Below are positions 21,675 through 30,441 of a DNA stretch of 64,000 nucleotides, piece after piece (position 1 is the stretch's first letter; each line of letters opens with the position of its first letter). Made by a program: the position numbers and the translations under genes. The DNA is from CAYURP01 sp964447175 (GTDB lineage: Bacteria; Zixibacteria; MSB-5A5; SM23-73-2), in assembly GCA_964447175.1 (NCBI GenBank), contig CAYURP010000004.1:20706-84705 (forward strand), read 5' to 3'. The notes under the pieces were generated by a model that was not told the DNA's origin, made no database searches, and saw only the letters and a program-made list of their open reading frames with translations.

Positions 21675-22580
21675 ATGCCCAAGGATTTTTTGACCATAAC
21701 TGATTTTAATAAAGATGAAATAGCTCAGTTATTTAAACTGGCAAAGGATTTAAAGGGAAAAAAGATTAAACCCCAGCCCCTCACAGGGAAAACTGTTGCC
21801 TGCATATTTCATAAGCCCTCCCTGAGAACAAGGATCAGCTTTGAGACGGGCATCGGAGAGTTAGGTGGAAAATCTTTGTATATCACCGAAAAGGAGATAG
21901 AGCTGGGCAAAAGGGAGTCCATTTACGATGCGGCTAAGGTTATATCCAGGTATGTGGGGATGATCGTAATTCGAACCTTCAGCCACCAGGACGTGGAGAA
22001 GCTGGCACAGCATGCGGACGTTCCGGTGATAAATGCGCTAACGGATCTGCTTCACCCCTGTCAGGTAATGGGGGATATGTTCTCCATTGTGGAGAAAAAG
22101 GGTAAAATGGATGGTTTAACCGTAACCTATCTGGGTGATGGGAACAACGTGTGTAATTCCTGGCTCAATGCCTGCACCAGGTTTCCCTTCAACCTCAAGA
22201 TAGGCACATCCAGAAAAACAGAACCTGATAAGAAAATACTGGAAAACGCAAAGAAGGTGGGTTTGAGCAAAATCACTTTGACCTATGATCCAAAGGAAGC
22301 AGTAAAGGATGCGGACGTGGTCTATACCGATGTCTGGGCATCTATGGGACAAAAAGACTTGGCAGAACAAAAGGCTAAGCTCCTGAAAGATTTTCAGGTG
22401 AATACAAAACTTCTGTCCCTTGCTAAAAAGGACTGCCTGGTGATGCACTGTTTGCCTGCCAACCGGGGTGAGGAGATAACTGATGAGGTTATGGACGGAT
22501 CCAATTCAATTGTCTTCGATCAGGCAGAGAACAGGCTCCATATCCAGAAAGCAATAATGGCGAAATTGCTTTCAGGATAA
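21675..22580 (+). CDS. argF: Ornithine carbamoyltransferase
   Basis: Transfers the carbamoyl group to ornithine, giving citrulline in arginine synthesis. The 301-residue protein has the carbamoyl-phosphate loop as SLRTR (residues 49-53), a common SxRTR variant of STRTR. It also has the HPCQ box in LLHPCQVMGDM, TDVWASMGQ (ornithine side) and the closing HCLPANRGEE. All core motifs are present. The ATG has AAAGGAGC upstream. No other arg gene lies in the window. A thioesterase gene follows after 21 bp, so they may share a message. Confidence 0.95.
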   Translation: MPKDFLTITDFNKDEIAQLFKLAKDLKGKKIKPQPLTGKTVACIFHKPSLRTRISFETGIGELGGKSLYITEKEIELGKRESIYDAAKVISRYVGMIVIRTFSHQDVEKLAQHADVPVINALTDLLHPCQVMGDMFSIVEKKGKMDGLTVTYLGDGNNVCNSWLNACTRFPFNLKIGTSRKTEPDKKILENAKKVGLSKITLTYDPKEAVKDADVVYTDVWASMGQKDLAEQKAKLLKDFQVNTKLLSLAKKDCLVMHCLPANRGEEITDEVMDGSNSIVFDQAENRLHIQKAIMAKLLSG

Positions 22581-22601
22581 TAAACTCTTTGGGAGAGGAA
22601 A

Positions 22602-23036
22602 ATGAAGCTCATAAAAAGATATAGCAACTGCTTTGTCTGCGGCGATAAAAACAAATGCGGCTTGAAGGTGGATTTCTTTGATGAACAGGGTGTGGCAAAA
22701 GCTGAGTATCAAGCCTCGTCTGTTTTCGAGGGCTATAAAGACGTCCTCCACGGTGGCATAATCTCAGCCCTTTTGGATGAGGTGATGATAAAGGCAGTTT
22801 TGGCTAAAGATATTCTTGCGGTTACAGGCTCAATTGAGGTCAAATTCAAACAGCCGGTTAAAATAGGGGAGAAACTGTCACTTGAAGGAAAGATCATAGA
22901 GCATAAAGGAAGAGTTATCACCACCGAGGGAAAAGCCCTTAAGGAAGACAAAAGTGTAGCAGCTTTGGGCTTTGCCAGATACGTCAAAGCCGACGATAGG
23001 ATGAAGCTTCTCCTGCAGGAAAGCCTGGAAAGCTGA
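22602..23036 (+). CDS. PaaI-type hotdog thioesterase family protein
   Basis: The 144-residue protein has the hotdog-fold signature VLHGGIISALLDEVM, like PaaI/YigI acyl-CoA thioesterases, plus VTGSIEVKFKQPVKIGEKL. The first segment NCFVCGDKNKCGLKVDF carries three cysteines in a pattern found in a subset of the family. The substrate is unknown; it likely hydrolyses an acyl-CoA or acts as a small acyl-binding enzyme. GGAGAGG precedes the ATG. A CCCTGCAA/TTGCAGGG hairpin lies 26 bp after the stop, but without a T run. Confidence 0.85.
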   Translation: MKLIKRYSNCFVCGDKNKCGLKVDFFDEQGVAKAEYQASSVFEGYKDVLHGGIISALLDEVMIKAVLAKDILAVTGSIEVKFKQPVKIGEKLSLEGKIIEHKGRVITTEGKALKEDKSVAALGFARYVKADDRMKLLLQESLES

Positions 23037-23259
23037 TCCAAATTTATCTCTTTATAATCTAACCCTGCAATAAATGTGAATCCTGTTGCAGGGATAATGC
23101 CCGCTAATCCTTACATCACTTTTTCCCGTCTCAATACCCTTTTCCTTAATCTCCTTAAACGCAATTAATTACATCACACACCATCTTTATCCATCGGTTC
23201 CTTTATCATCCGGGACACTGGCATATCAATTGCTTTTTATCGGGGTGGAGGGAAAAGCC

Positions 23260-23745
23260 ATGAAATGCTACTTTACAGCAAAACCTGAGTCAACTGATGA
23301 GCCGGGAAAAAAGAGAGTATTGACCTCCTTTGCCATACCCGATCTGGGTGTTTTATTCAGGACCCATTATTCAGGTGAAGTGGATGAATGCAATTATATA
23401 AGCCTTTTGAAGCTTTTGAAATTCGTCGAGTCAAATCCCAAGGTCTTCGATAATCATAAAATTCAGGTTTACTCCCACGAGCCCCAGATTGTCTATCAGG
23501 TGAACGGGAAAATCCCCTGTGGCGAGAGGCTGCAAAAGTTAAATGGCTTAGCCCTTTTGTATAAGGCAAAACTCAAGTACTCGCTGGACTGGGTACATTT
23601 AAAGGATAACAAAGCTGAGAAGGGGATTATAGACCAGCCCCAGACGAAAATCCTACTCCCCCTCAACTTTGATGAATTGGACGATTCGCTTAAAAAAAGA
23701 ATGAAACCCAGATCCAATACAAAGCGCTCCCCTTTGTCCATGTAA
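23260..23745 (+). CDS. Hypothetical protein, possible degenerate RNase H-like fold
   Basis: I do not recognise this family with confidence. From the ATG at 23260 (GTGGAGGGA at a good distance; a TTG at 23230 is the alternative) it has about 161 residues. The order of strands and helices in the middle (DLGVLFRTHYSGEVDECNY, then KIQVYSHEPQIVYQVNG, then LDWVHLKDNKAEKG) resembles RNase H-like proteins, in which a WVxxxxNKxAD-like end is common. The expected catalytic aspartates are not all visible, so it may be a non-catalytic relative. It is a single gene, and a promoter-like TTGACA follows it for the next gene. Confidence 0.7.
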   Translation: MKCYFTAKPESTDEPGKKRVLTSFAIPDLGVLFRTHYSGEVDECNYISLLKLLKFVESNPKVFDNHKIQVYSHEPQIVYQVNGKIPCGERLQKLNGLALLYKAKLKYSLDWVHLKDNKAEKGIIDQPQTKILLPLNFDELDDSLKKRMKPRSNTKRSPLSM

Positions 23746-23777
23746 CGTAACTTTCAGTATTTCATTAAATTATCTCC

Positions 23778-23805
23778 TTGACAAATTTCGATTTTTAGTT
23801 AAATT
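23778..23805 (+). promoter_or_regulatory. Possible sigma-70 promoter for the dockerin protein gene
   Basis: TTGACA (23778-23783) is followed 16 bases later by TAAATT. The -35 is perfect but the -10 is weak. The start codon at 23882 would leave a leader of about 70 bases. Confidence 0.45.
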
Positions 23806-23881
23806 ATTTTAAAGGACATAATAACCTTGAATCTTATTCTCTATTTGGCATAGAGGATAGAATTTTGAGCGGGGTGAGAAA

Positions 23882-25867
23882 ATGTTCAGAAAAATAGCGA
23901 TTTTGGCTGCATTCCTTGCTTTTGTCGCATTTGATCTGAATGCTCGTTCTCTGATTTCAGAAGAGCCAATTAAAATGAACGGAATCCCTGAGGCTCAGCA
24001 GAGGGTGCATAGAGTGGGGAACGTTTATTTCTGCAACACCAACTGGGGTTTTTTAGGAAGCCAGATGAGAGACATATATGAGTCCATAGGTGGGTGCTTC
24101 AATCCCAACCCTGAGAAGGAAGTTCAGGCTCCTTCGTTTGAGACTCCACCGAATTCTGGATTAGAATACCTTTTCCAGGGTGCGCTCTGGATCGGAGCTA
24201 TAGTTACAACCAATACAGAAATTGAGACACTGGTAACTGTGGGTGCGGATGGCTGGTGGTGGATCTATGAGATGGCACCAGGTGAGGGGTCGGAGTATGG
24301 GATAATCGAGAAGTCCACAATCCATCCAACTTCCTGTTATTCTCCGGAGGCTCTTTCTGCACAGGATATAATAGGAATTTTCTCGGATACTGCTGATGCT
24401 CCACTTTCTCCCTGGGATCCGAGTACAGACTGGGATGGCAGACCGCATCATCCCTTAGGAGTAGAAATCACTCAAATTGGTTACTCCTGGTCATTGCCGG
24501 AGTATGGCGATTTCATAATTCTATGCTATATAGTTAAGAACATCGGAACCTATAATTTGTCTGAAATGTACCTGGGTTTCTATATGGATACAGATATCTG
24601 TCATATCAGCGAGAATCCCTATAATCCAGATGAAGGAGCTCAAGATGACATAACCGGCTTTTTGAAGAATTACGTTACACCATCTGGAGAAACAACTGAG
24701 GTGAATATTGCCTGGGCTGCTGATAATGATGGCCAGCCATACTCAGGAGTATTTACTGAACTCAGTCCTACAGGTGTGATAGGGCTGAAACTGCTGGGTT
24801 GTAGCAACCCTAATGTCGGAATTTCATATAATTGGTGGATTTCAAATTATCAAGGTTATCCATGGGACTGGGGTCCCTGGCTTAAGGTAAATCAACAAAA
24901 ATGGGAGGAAATCAACCCATACGGATCGGGAAACCGTTTTCCAGATAATGCCATGGGCACACCAGGAGGTGATCGGTCCAAATATTTTATCTTGTCCAAC
25001 GGAGAGATGGATTTTGATCAGATATTCACAGATACCTTGCCCAAGCTGGATACTTCCTGGGTTCCAGCTCAAAGTTCAGTATCCCAGGATTTGGTTGATG
25101 GATATGATATTAGATTTCTTTATTCATTGGGCCCTTTTAATCTTCCTCCAGGTGATAGTATTTTCGCAGCAATAGCATTGATGGCTGGTGGAAGTTTTCA
25201 TAGTGATCCTGAAAACGAGGATGTTAACCTGCCTTTGTATCCTTATACCTACTACTCAAATCTTGATTTCTCGAACTTAATTGAAAATGCACAGATAGCC
25301 CAGCAGATTTATGATACTTTACTTGACTTCCACCCACCTGCGTCAATCAAAAATCTTAGAGCGAGCTTAATTGAAAATGGCTCAGTTACTCTTACCTGGA
25401 CCACCCCTGGTGATGACTGGGATTTCGGTATAGCTTCTTTTTATGATTTAAGATATTCAGATTTACCTGTGGAAGAAGATACCATTTCCTGGTGGGAGCA
25501 AGCATATATAGCTACAAATTTGCCTGTCCCTTCTGAGCCAGGATCTATAGATAGCTGCCAGGTTTCAGGCCTTTCATCAGACAGTGTTTATTATTTCATT
25601 ATCAGAGCCTGTGACGATGTGGGTTATTGCTCAGATTTTTCTAATATCGCCTATTCAGGGCTATCTGGTGATATTGACCTGAACGGTCAGGTTGATATAG
25701 ACGACATCTTAATTGTAGTTCAATATACATTAAAATCTGGTTATCTTGTGCTTCCACTGGCTGCTGCGGATGTGAATGGTGACTGCTTGGTCAACATTGT
25801 TGACGTGGTTTATCTGGTTAACTATGTGTTCAAAGGAAGAGCTGCTCCTCAAATTGGATGTGCTTAG
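23882..25867 (+). CDS. Secreted protein with fibronectin type III-like and dockerin-type domains
   Basis: The 661-residue protein begins with a Sec signal peptide (MFRKIAILAAFLAFVAFDLNA). A large middle part (about 30-480), rich in aromatic and acidic residues, matches no domain I can name. A fibronectin type III-like segment covers about 495-595 (LRASLIENGSVTLTWTTPGDD). Two calcium-loop repeats follow, DIDLNGQVDIDD and DVNGDCLVNIVD, forming a dockerin-type module near 600-655. It ends in Cys-Ala without a T9SS sorting signal. Dockerins bind cohesins; a cohesin-like secreted protein is encoded at 62541. A terminator at 25901 closes it. Confidence 0.85.
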   Translation: MFRKIAILAAFLAFVAFDLNARSLISEEPIKMNGIPEAQQRVHRVGNVYFCNTNWGFLGSQMRDIYESIGGCFNPNPEKEVQAPSFETPPNSGLEYLFQGALWIGAIVTTNTEIETLVTVGADGWWWIYEMAPGEGSEYGIIEKSTIHPTSCYSPEALSAQDIIGIFSDTADAPLSPWDPSTDWDGRPHHPLGVEITQIGYSWSLPEYGDFIILCYIVKNIGTYNLSEMYLGFYMDTDICHISENPYNPDEGAQDDITGFLKNYVTPSGETTEVNIAWAADNDGQPYSGVFTELSPTGVIGLKLLGCSNPNVGISYNWWISNYQGYPWDWGPWLKVNQQKWEEINPYGSGNRFPDNAMGTPGGDRSKYFILSNGEMDFDQIFTDTLPKLDTSWVPAQSSVSQDLVDGYDIRFLYSLGPFNLPPGDSIFAAIALMAGGSFHSDPENEDVNLPLYPYTYYSNLDFSNLIENAQIAQQIYDTLLDFHPPASIKNLRASLIENGSVTLTWTTPGDDWDFGIASFYDLRYSDLPVEEDTISWWEQAYIATNLPVPSEPGSIDSCQVSGLSSDSVYYFIIRACDDVGYCSDFSNIAYSGLSGDIDLNGQVDIDDILIVVQYTLKSGYLVLPLAAADVNGDCLVNIVDVVYLVNYVFKGRAAPQIGCA

Positions 25868-25900
25868 AGTTCTCCTAAAAATCTCTTGATATTTTCCTAG

Positions 25901-25929
25901 GCTGGAGTTAAATTACTCCAGCTTTTTTA
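25901..25929 (+). terminator. Rho-independent terminator after the dockerin protein gene
   Basis: GCTGGAGT/ACTCCAGC form a perfect 8-bp stem with a 6-base loop followed by TTTTTTAT. Confidence 0.88.
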
Positions 25930-25974
25930 TTTCTGGATAGTCAATGTCAATGTTGGCTTACGTGACTTTTGCCA

Positions 25975-26151
25975 ATGATTAAGTTGAATAAAATTCTATG
26001 CGGCAGGTGCGGGGGGTGTGTGGCGGTATGCGAGCCCGATGCCCTGGAATTAAACTCGAATGAATTGATAATAAAAGAAGAACTTTGCACCCAGTGCAAT
26101 AACTGTGTTATTTTTTGTCCATCCAGTGCTTTAGAAAACGAAGATGAATGA
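25975..26151 (+). CDS. Two-cluster 4Fe-4S ferredoxin-like protein
   Basis: About 58 residues from the ATG at 25975; a TTG at 25969 adds two residues. Two cysteine sets, CGRCGGCVAVC and CTQCNNCVIFCP, each bind a 4Fe-4S cluster in bacterial-type ferredoxins. In the first set the fourth Cys is followed by Glu-Pro. The end overlaps the flavoprotein start by 8 bases, which strongly suggests it donates electrons to that reductase. Confidence 0.9.
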   Translation: MIKLNKILCGRCGGCVAVCEPDALELNSNELIIKEELCTQCNNCVIFCPSSALENEDE

Positions 26152-27325
26152 GAAATTCGACTGTATAGTCATAGGTGCTGGTCCAGCCGGGTCAATGGCA
26201 GCTAAGACTATGGCTGAAAAAGGACTTGACGTCCTGCTTCTGGAAAAGGATAAGGTTATCGGACAGCCCCTATCCTGCGCTGAGGGTATAAGTGTTCTGG
26301 GTTTGAATCAGTTCTTTGAGCCTGATCCCCGCTGGATATGTGCTAAAATCCACAAACTCCTTCTGGTCAGCCCATCAGGTAACAAAGCGGAAACAGATCA
26401 CCCGGATGCTGCTTATGTGCTGGATCGAAAGCTTTTTGATAAAGAGCTGGCAGAGCAGGCAGGTTCTTCCGGGGCTGAGGTTAAGGTGGACTCCTGTGCT
26501 GTGGGCTTGACCAGAAACCAGAATAGGATTTCTGGAGTGAGAGTAACAGAAAATGGACGGGAAAAAGAATATTATGCGAAAGTAATAATCGGGGCTGATG
26601 GTATTGAATCTAAAGTGGGCCGGTGGGCTGGTATCGATACATCGCTGGAACTGGGAAGATTGGATTCGGCATTTCAGTATCTTCTGGTTTCAGATGAAAT
26701 TGATCCTGAGTGTATGGAGTTCTACGTGGGAGAAAAGATCGCACCTGGAGGTTATGCCTGGATCTTCCCTAAAGGGCGAAATTGTGCCAATGTGGGCCTG
26801 GGCATCTCTCCTGCTTTGGCTCCTGATCTTAAACCAAAAGAGCTTCTGGATGAGTTCGTTAAGAAAAGATTCAATCGATTCTCGGTGGATGAAACAATGA
26901 TGGGCGGGACACCCACTTTTTCCCGGGATAACGTTATAGTCAAGAAAAACGTGCTTCTGGTGGGCGATGCTGGCAGGATTGTTGATTCCCTGTCCGGAGC
27001 AGGCATTGCCAATGCCTTATTGTCCGGCAAAATAGCAGGCCAAGTGGTGAGCCAATACGTAAAAGAGAATCCGGGGTCAGTTGAATTCTTGAAAAAATAC
27101 GAAAAAGAACTAATGAAAAGGAGGGGACGGGAGCTTCGGTTTTACTCTTTCTGCAGGAAGGTTTTTTTGAAGATGAACGACGAGGACTTTGACCTCGTGG
27201 TTAAATTTTTGGATGACTATCTGGGCGGGAAAAAGGTAAAAGGGCTGGACCCTTTTGCCATAGTCAAGGCGATATTTAAGTCTAATCCCAAGCTTTTGAG
27301 GCTTTTAAAACATGTGGTCTGGTAA
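26144..27325 (+). CDS. Geranylgeranyl reductase-family FAD oxidoreductase
   Basis: The 393-residue flavoprotein has the FAD-binding motif CIVIGAGPAGSMAAKTMAEKG at its N-terminus, the family's PLSCAEGIS segment, and the second FAD motif VLLVGDAGRIVDSLSGAGI. The best match is the geranylgeranyl reductase family, which hydrogenates isoprenoid chains of membrane lipids, menaquinone or chlorophyll. Here, with a linked ferredoxin, saturating a quinone or lipid side chain is a reasonable guess but is unproven. The start overlaps the ferredoxin gene. The gene converges on rpsT with a 6-bp gap, so the two messages meet. Confidence 0.88.
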   Translation: MNEKFDCIVIGAGPAGSMAAKTMAEKGLDVLLLEKDKVIGQPLSCAEGISVLGLNQFFEPDPRWICAKIHKLLLVSPSGNKAETDHPDAAYVLDRKLFDKELAEQAGSSGAEVKVDSCAVGLTRNQNRISGVRVTENGREKEYYAKVIIGADGIESKVGRWAGIDTSLELGRLDSAFQYLLVSDEIDPECMEFYVGEKIAPGGYAWIFPKGRNCANVGLGISPALAPDLKPKELLDEFVKKRFNRFSVDETMMGGTPTFSRDNVIVKKNVLLVGDAGRIVDSLSGAGIANALLSGKIAGQVVSQYVKENPGSVEFLKKYEKELMKRRGRELRFYSFCRKVFLKMNDEDFDLVVKFLDDYLGGKKVKGLDPFAIVKAIFKSNPKLLRLLKHVVW

Positions 27326-27331
27326 AAAAGA

Positions 27332-27610
27332 TCAATCCTTTTTTTCCTCAGAGGATGAGGCTAATTTGTTAACCAGCTTTGACAGGCGGGCTTTGGTTCG
27401 GGCAGCTGTTTTTTTATGGATTATCTTTTGCCTGACTGCTTTATCCAAAGCGGAAACAGCCTCTTTTAAATTTTCCTGAGCTTGCTTTAAATCAGATGAG
27501 TCTTCCACTTTTTTTATCAGGCTTTTTATCTTGGCTTTTATGGAACGATTACGCAGATTGGCTTTATGGCTCTGTCTTAACCTTTTAACAACTGATATAT
27601 GTTCTACCAA
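27332..27610 (-). CDS. rpsT: 30S ribosomal protein S20
   Basis: The 92-residue basic, helical protein matches S20: VVKRLRQSHKANLRNRSIKAK near the start, then KKTAARTKARLSKLVNKLA at the end. S20 binds 16S rRNA at the base of the small subunit. The start is TTG at 27610 with GGAGGAA just upstream; S20 genes often use TTG or similar weak starts as part of autoregulation. It is a single gene on the minus strand, divergent from murJ with a 58-bp gap, so the two promoters share this space. Confidence 0.95.
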   Translation of the reverse strand: MVEHISVVKRLRQSHKANLRNRSIKAKIKSLIKKVEDSSDLKQAQENLKEAVSALDKAVRQKIIHKKTAARTKARLSKLVNKLASSSEEKKD

Positions 27611-27668
27611 AATTCCTCCTTTTTTGAAAAAACAATTTAACTAAAATTTGTGATTTGTCAACCCAAAA

Positions 27669-29231
27669 ATGAACCAGGACGATAAATTATTTAAATCTAC
27701 CGGCATCGTCAGCTCAGCTACCTTTCTCTCAAGGGTTCTGGGTCTGGTAAGGGAGCAGATGTTTGCCTATCTTTTCGGAGCGGGATATTCAATGGATGCC
27801 TTTGTGGCTGCCTTCAGAATTCCCCATCTTCTGCGGGATCTTTTTGCCGAGGGAGCCTTAGCCACCGCCTTTGTTCCGGTCTTCACGGATCATCTAACTA
27901 ATAAAGGGAAAAAAGAGGCTTTTTATCTGGGGAATCTGGTGATAAATACCCTTCTGGTAGTCCTGAGCCTGGTGATCCTTTTGGGGATACTTTTTGCCCC
28001 TTTTCTGGTGAATTTGATCGCTCCCGGTTTTGGTGAAATTCCCGGAAAACTCGAGCTGACCACCCAGCTCACCCGCATACTTTTTCCGTTTTTAGCCTTG
28101 GTTTCCTTAGCAGCAGTGGTTATGGGAATGCTTAACTCCTTCGGACATTTTGCCACCCCGGCCCTGGCTCCCACTATGTTTAATATAGGTATAATCTTTT
28201 CCGGATTTGTGCTTAGCCCGCTTTTTGATCCTCCTATTCTGGGAATAGCTTTGGGAGCGCTTTTGGGTGGTCTGGGACAGCTGGGTATTCAGATTCCCAG
28301 ACTCAGAAAAGAAGGATTCCGATATAAACCGGTTCTAAATTTTCGAGACCCGGGATTGAAAAGGATTCTTCTTCTGATGACCCCGGCTGTTTTCGGTATA
28401 GCTTCAACTCAGATAAATGTCTTTGTGGCAACCAACCTGGCTTCGCTTCTTCCTCAGGGAAGCGTCTCCTACCTCAGTTACGCCTTCCGCTTGATGTATT
28501 TCCCTCTGGGAGTGTTCGGGGTGGCTGTAGCTACTGTGACCTTACCTTTAGTTTCCATTCATGCTGCCCAGAATAAAACCGACCAGGTGCTTTCCACCTA
28601 TAGCACCTCTTTAAAGCTGGTCTTTTTTCTGGTGATTCCCTGCACTATTTTTTTAATTGTGGCAGCTGGTCCCATAATATCTTTGCTTTTTCAGCATGGA
28701 AAATTTCAATACTTAGACACAGTTGCCACCTCCAGGGCTTTGATTTTGTATTCGCTGGGCCTCATTGGTTTTGCTGTTATCCGGATAACTGCACCGGTGT
28801 TCTATGCTTTGAAGGACACCAAGACTCCGGTGATAATATCCGCCATATCCGTAGCCCTAAACATCATTCTGAACATCATTTTGATGCGATCTATGGGTTA
28901 TCTGGGATTAGCTTTAGCCACCTCCATAGCTGGCTGGGTGAATATGCTTTTACTTCTTCTGATGCTTAACCAAAAGATCGGACCCTTTGATTTTAAGGAC
29001 CTGTTCAAAGCCTCTTATGAGATAATCCTGGCATCTTTTATAATGGGAGGATTGGTCTGGTTGTTCTTTTCCTTTTACCATTTGGATTTAAGCGTTGCTC
29101 CATTATCGCAGAAGATTTTATCAGTTTTGATTTCAATGGGCTTGGGTCTTTTGGCCTATGTTTCAATTTGTCGTTTTTTTAATGTGGCTGAATTAAAAAG
29201 GATTTTGGATATATTCAGAAAAGTTCGTTAA
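27669..29231 (+). CDS. murJ: Lipid II flippase MurJ
   Basis: The 520-residue protein has about 14 membrane segments and the MviN/MurJ signature near the N-terminus (SSATFLSRVLGLVREQMFA), plus DAFVAAFRIPHLLRDLFAEG. MurJ flips the peptidoglycan precursor lipid II across the inner membrane. The ATG at 27669 lies in a short region divergent from rpsT; no strong Shine-Dalgarno is seen. It is followed closely (8 bases) by a type 2 hairpin repeat that may act as the transcript end. Confidence 0.95.
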   Translation: MNQDDKLFKSTGIVSSATFLSRVLGLVREQMFAYLFGAGYSMDAFVAAFRIPHLLRDLFAEGALATAFVPVFTDHLTNKGKKEAFYLGNLVINTLLVVLSLVILLGILFAPFLVNLIAPGFGEIPGKLELTTQLTRILFPFLALVSLAAVVMGMLNSFGHFATPALAPTMFNIGIIFSGFVLSPLFDPPILGIALGALLGGLGQLGIQIPRLRKEGFRYKPVLNFRDPGLKRILLLMTPAVFGIASTQINVFVATNLASLLPQGSVSYLSYAFRLMYFPLGVFGVAVATVTLPLVSIHAAQNKTDQVLSTYSTSLKLVFFLVIPCTIFLIVAAGPIISLLFQHGKFQYLDTVATSRALILYSLGLIGFAVIRITAPVFYALKDTKTPVIISAISVALNIILNIILMRSMGYLGLALATSIAGWVNMLLLLLMLNQKIGPFDFKDLFKASYEIILASFIMGGLVWLFFSFYHLDLSVAPLSQKILSVLISMGLGLLAYVSICRFFNVAELKRILDIFRKVR

Positions 29232-29239
29232 TTGCATAG

Positions 29240-29282
29240 GTGTCAGGTCACACTCATAAAAAACATTAGCAAGACCTGACAC
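29240..29282 (+). repeat. Hairpin repeat, type 2, copy b
   Basis: GTGTCAGGTC and GACCTGACAC pair perfectly over 10 bp. The inner hairpin is decayed (CTCAT with ATTAG). It is close in sequence to 3771-3816 and 30967-31012 and lies right after the murJ stop. Confidence 0.85.
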
Positions 29283-29357
29283 AACAAGAAGAAAATTTTT
29301 ATTATATTTATTAATAAGTAATCCAATTGGATTGCTGTTCATAGGTTAAGTGATTAA

Positions 29358-29960
29358 ATGGCAAAGTTTCGCCATGCAGTTTTAAATGAGATGAGTCTCG
29401 GTGGTCGTGTCAGAGTTTTTGCAGAACCCTTAGTCATTGAGGAAATATTGAAGCACGTCAAGCAAAGTGGGGCTAAGAGCAAAAAGCAATTTCAGAATGT
29501 CTTTTTTTATCATAGGTTGCCTTCACCGATTGATCTTCTTTGCCTCGAGATATTAGGTGAAGCAATTATGTTAGGCAAATTAGATGTTCTTAGTGAATTC
29601 ATTTTGATCCCTCCTAAAATTGATCCCTCCTTGAAGCATATAGGCGGAAGAAGAGGAAGAACAACCGAATCCCCAGAACACCAAGGGATGAAAATATGGG
29701 TAAGAGATTTCCTACATTCTAAAGAAATTTCAGCTGTGTGGGAGATATCATACTTGGGTTATCATGTGGACGTAGGATGCCTCAAAAAACTGATTTTTGT
29801 TGAATGTGGTGACACGGAACCTCGTAAGATATTTGAATTCCTTCGTCAAAATCTGAGCATCGGTATACTTCAGTATGATTCTGAAGAAATCTTATGGTTT
29901 AAACCTAAAGCCTCTTTTACGGAATTCGCGAATTCCAAGGCTGATGGGCTGATTGTTTAG
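29358..29960 (+). CDS. Hypothetical protein, possible PD-(D/E)XK nuclease-like core
   Basis: The family is not recognised. The 200-residue protein has, in its C-terminal half, Glu129 in WEISYLGYHVDVGC, Asp138, and then Glu149-Cys-Gly151 in LIFVECGDTEP. A strand with Asp, about ten residues, then Glu-x-(usually Lys) is the layout of PD-(D/E)XK nuclease folds. The final Lys is replaced by Gly here, so the match is tentative and activity doubtful. A repeat-like helical N-terminal half precedes it. The gene has no operon partner and sits between palindromic repeats, which suggests an acquired accessory gene. Confidence 0.68.
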   Translation: MAKFRHAVLNEMSLGGRVRVFAEPLVIEEILKHVKQSGAKSKKQFQNVFFYHRLPSPIDLLCLEILGEAIMLGKLDVLSEFILIPPKIDPSLKHIGGRRGRTTESPEHQGMKIWVRDFLHSKEISAVWEISYLGYHVDVGCLKKLIFVECGDTEPRKIFEFLRQNLSIGILQYDSEEILWFKPKASFTEFANSKADGLIV

Positions 29961-30040
29961 GTGTGCAACTGAAAACAGAAGTTTTTTTGTTCTATCGGGT
30001 CTTGCCCGGCGGGTGTGATCTGCCTGCTTCGCTGCGTAAA

Positions 30041-30095
30041 TTGTAGTTTGCCGATTCATCGGCTATAATAAGCCCCATAAATGTGGCAACTACAA
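30041..30095 (-). repeat. Three-way-junction palindromic repeat, TTGTAG type, reversed copy
   Basis: TTGTAGTT and AACTACAA form the outer stem. The arms are GCCGAT/ATCGGC and GCCcCAT/ATGtGGC, separated by 8 bases (TATAATAA). Read on the minus strand it has the same order as 50621-50676, with the ATGAAT loop in the second arm. Confidence 0.75.
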
Positions 30096-30105
30096 TACAA
30101 AACAC

Positions 30106-30129
30106 GCCCAATGAATTGGGCAACTACAA
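30106..30129 (+). repeat. Half copy of the TTGTAG-type repeat
   Basis: Arm GCCCAAT-GA-ATTGGGC followed by AACTACAA, equal to the right half of the TTGTAG-type element. The left half is missing. Confidence 0.65.
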
Positions 30130-30139
30130 GAGAATTTCA

Positions 30140-30206
30140 TCGGGTAGGACAAGGTCTCCTGACCTTGTCTACAGAGTTCTGGGTCAGGAGACCCAGAACT
30201 ACCCAA
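30140..30206 (+). repeat. Three-way-junction palindromic repeat, type 1, copy c
   Basis: GGGTAG (30142-30147) and CTACCC (30199-30204) pair. Arm A is ACAAGGTC/GACCTTGT, the 8-base linker is CTACAGAG, and arm B is TTCTGGGTC/GACCCAGAA. It is 26 kb from copies a and b and nearly identical to them. The 481-base gap 29961-30441 contains only repeats and no convincing gene. Confidence 0.85.
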
Positions 30207-30225
30207 TTGTATTAACACAGGTTAT

Positions 30226-30316
30226 TTGTTGGTGGCGGAATTGTCGTCAAGACCCGTTTCGGGGATTTCCGCCACCTTATTTTATAGGTTGGGCAAATCC
30301 AATTGCCCAACCAACA
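30226..30316 (+). repeat. Palindromic element with two long arms
   Basis: TGTT/AACA flank a long arm GGTGGCGGAA/TTCCGCCACC, a 10-base A/T linker (TTATTTTATA) and an arm GGTTGGGCAA/TTGCCCAACC. The layout resembles the other junction repeats. A further hairpin GGGTGGAGC/GCTCCACCC lies at 30400-30420 beside the mscL end. Confidence 0.65.
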
Positions 30317-30441
30317 GGAGAAAAACACAGGTTGGGACAACATGTGATACCGATTTTCATTTTTCTATCCACCAATAACCAATCGCCCATCTACCAACAG
30401 GGTGGAGCCAAGCTCCACCCCTTCGCGTTATTTTGAATGTT

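Noticed and set aside
21463..21693. 76-codon frame with SPDLP-like repeats
   Set aside because: Caused by 36-base tandem repeats and overlaps the argF start; a repeat artefact.
30083..30436. 117-codon open frame between the nuclease-like gene and mscL
   Set aside because: Covers four palindromic elements; its sequence is explained by the repeats.
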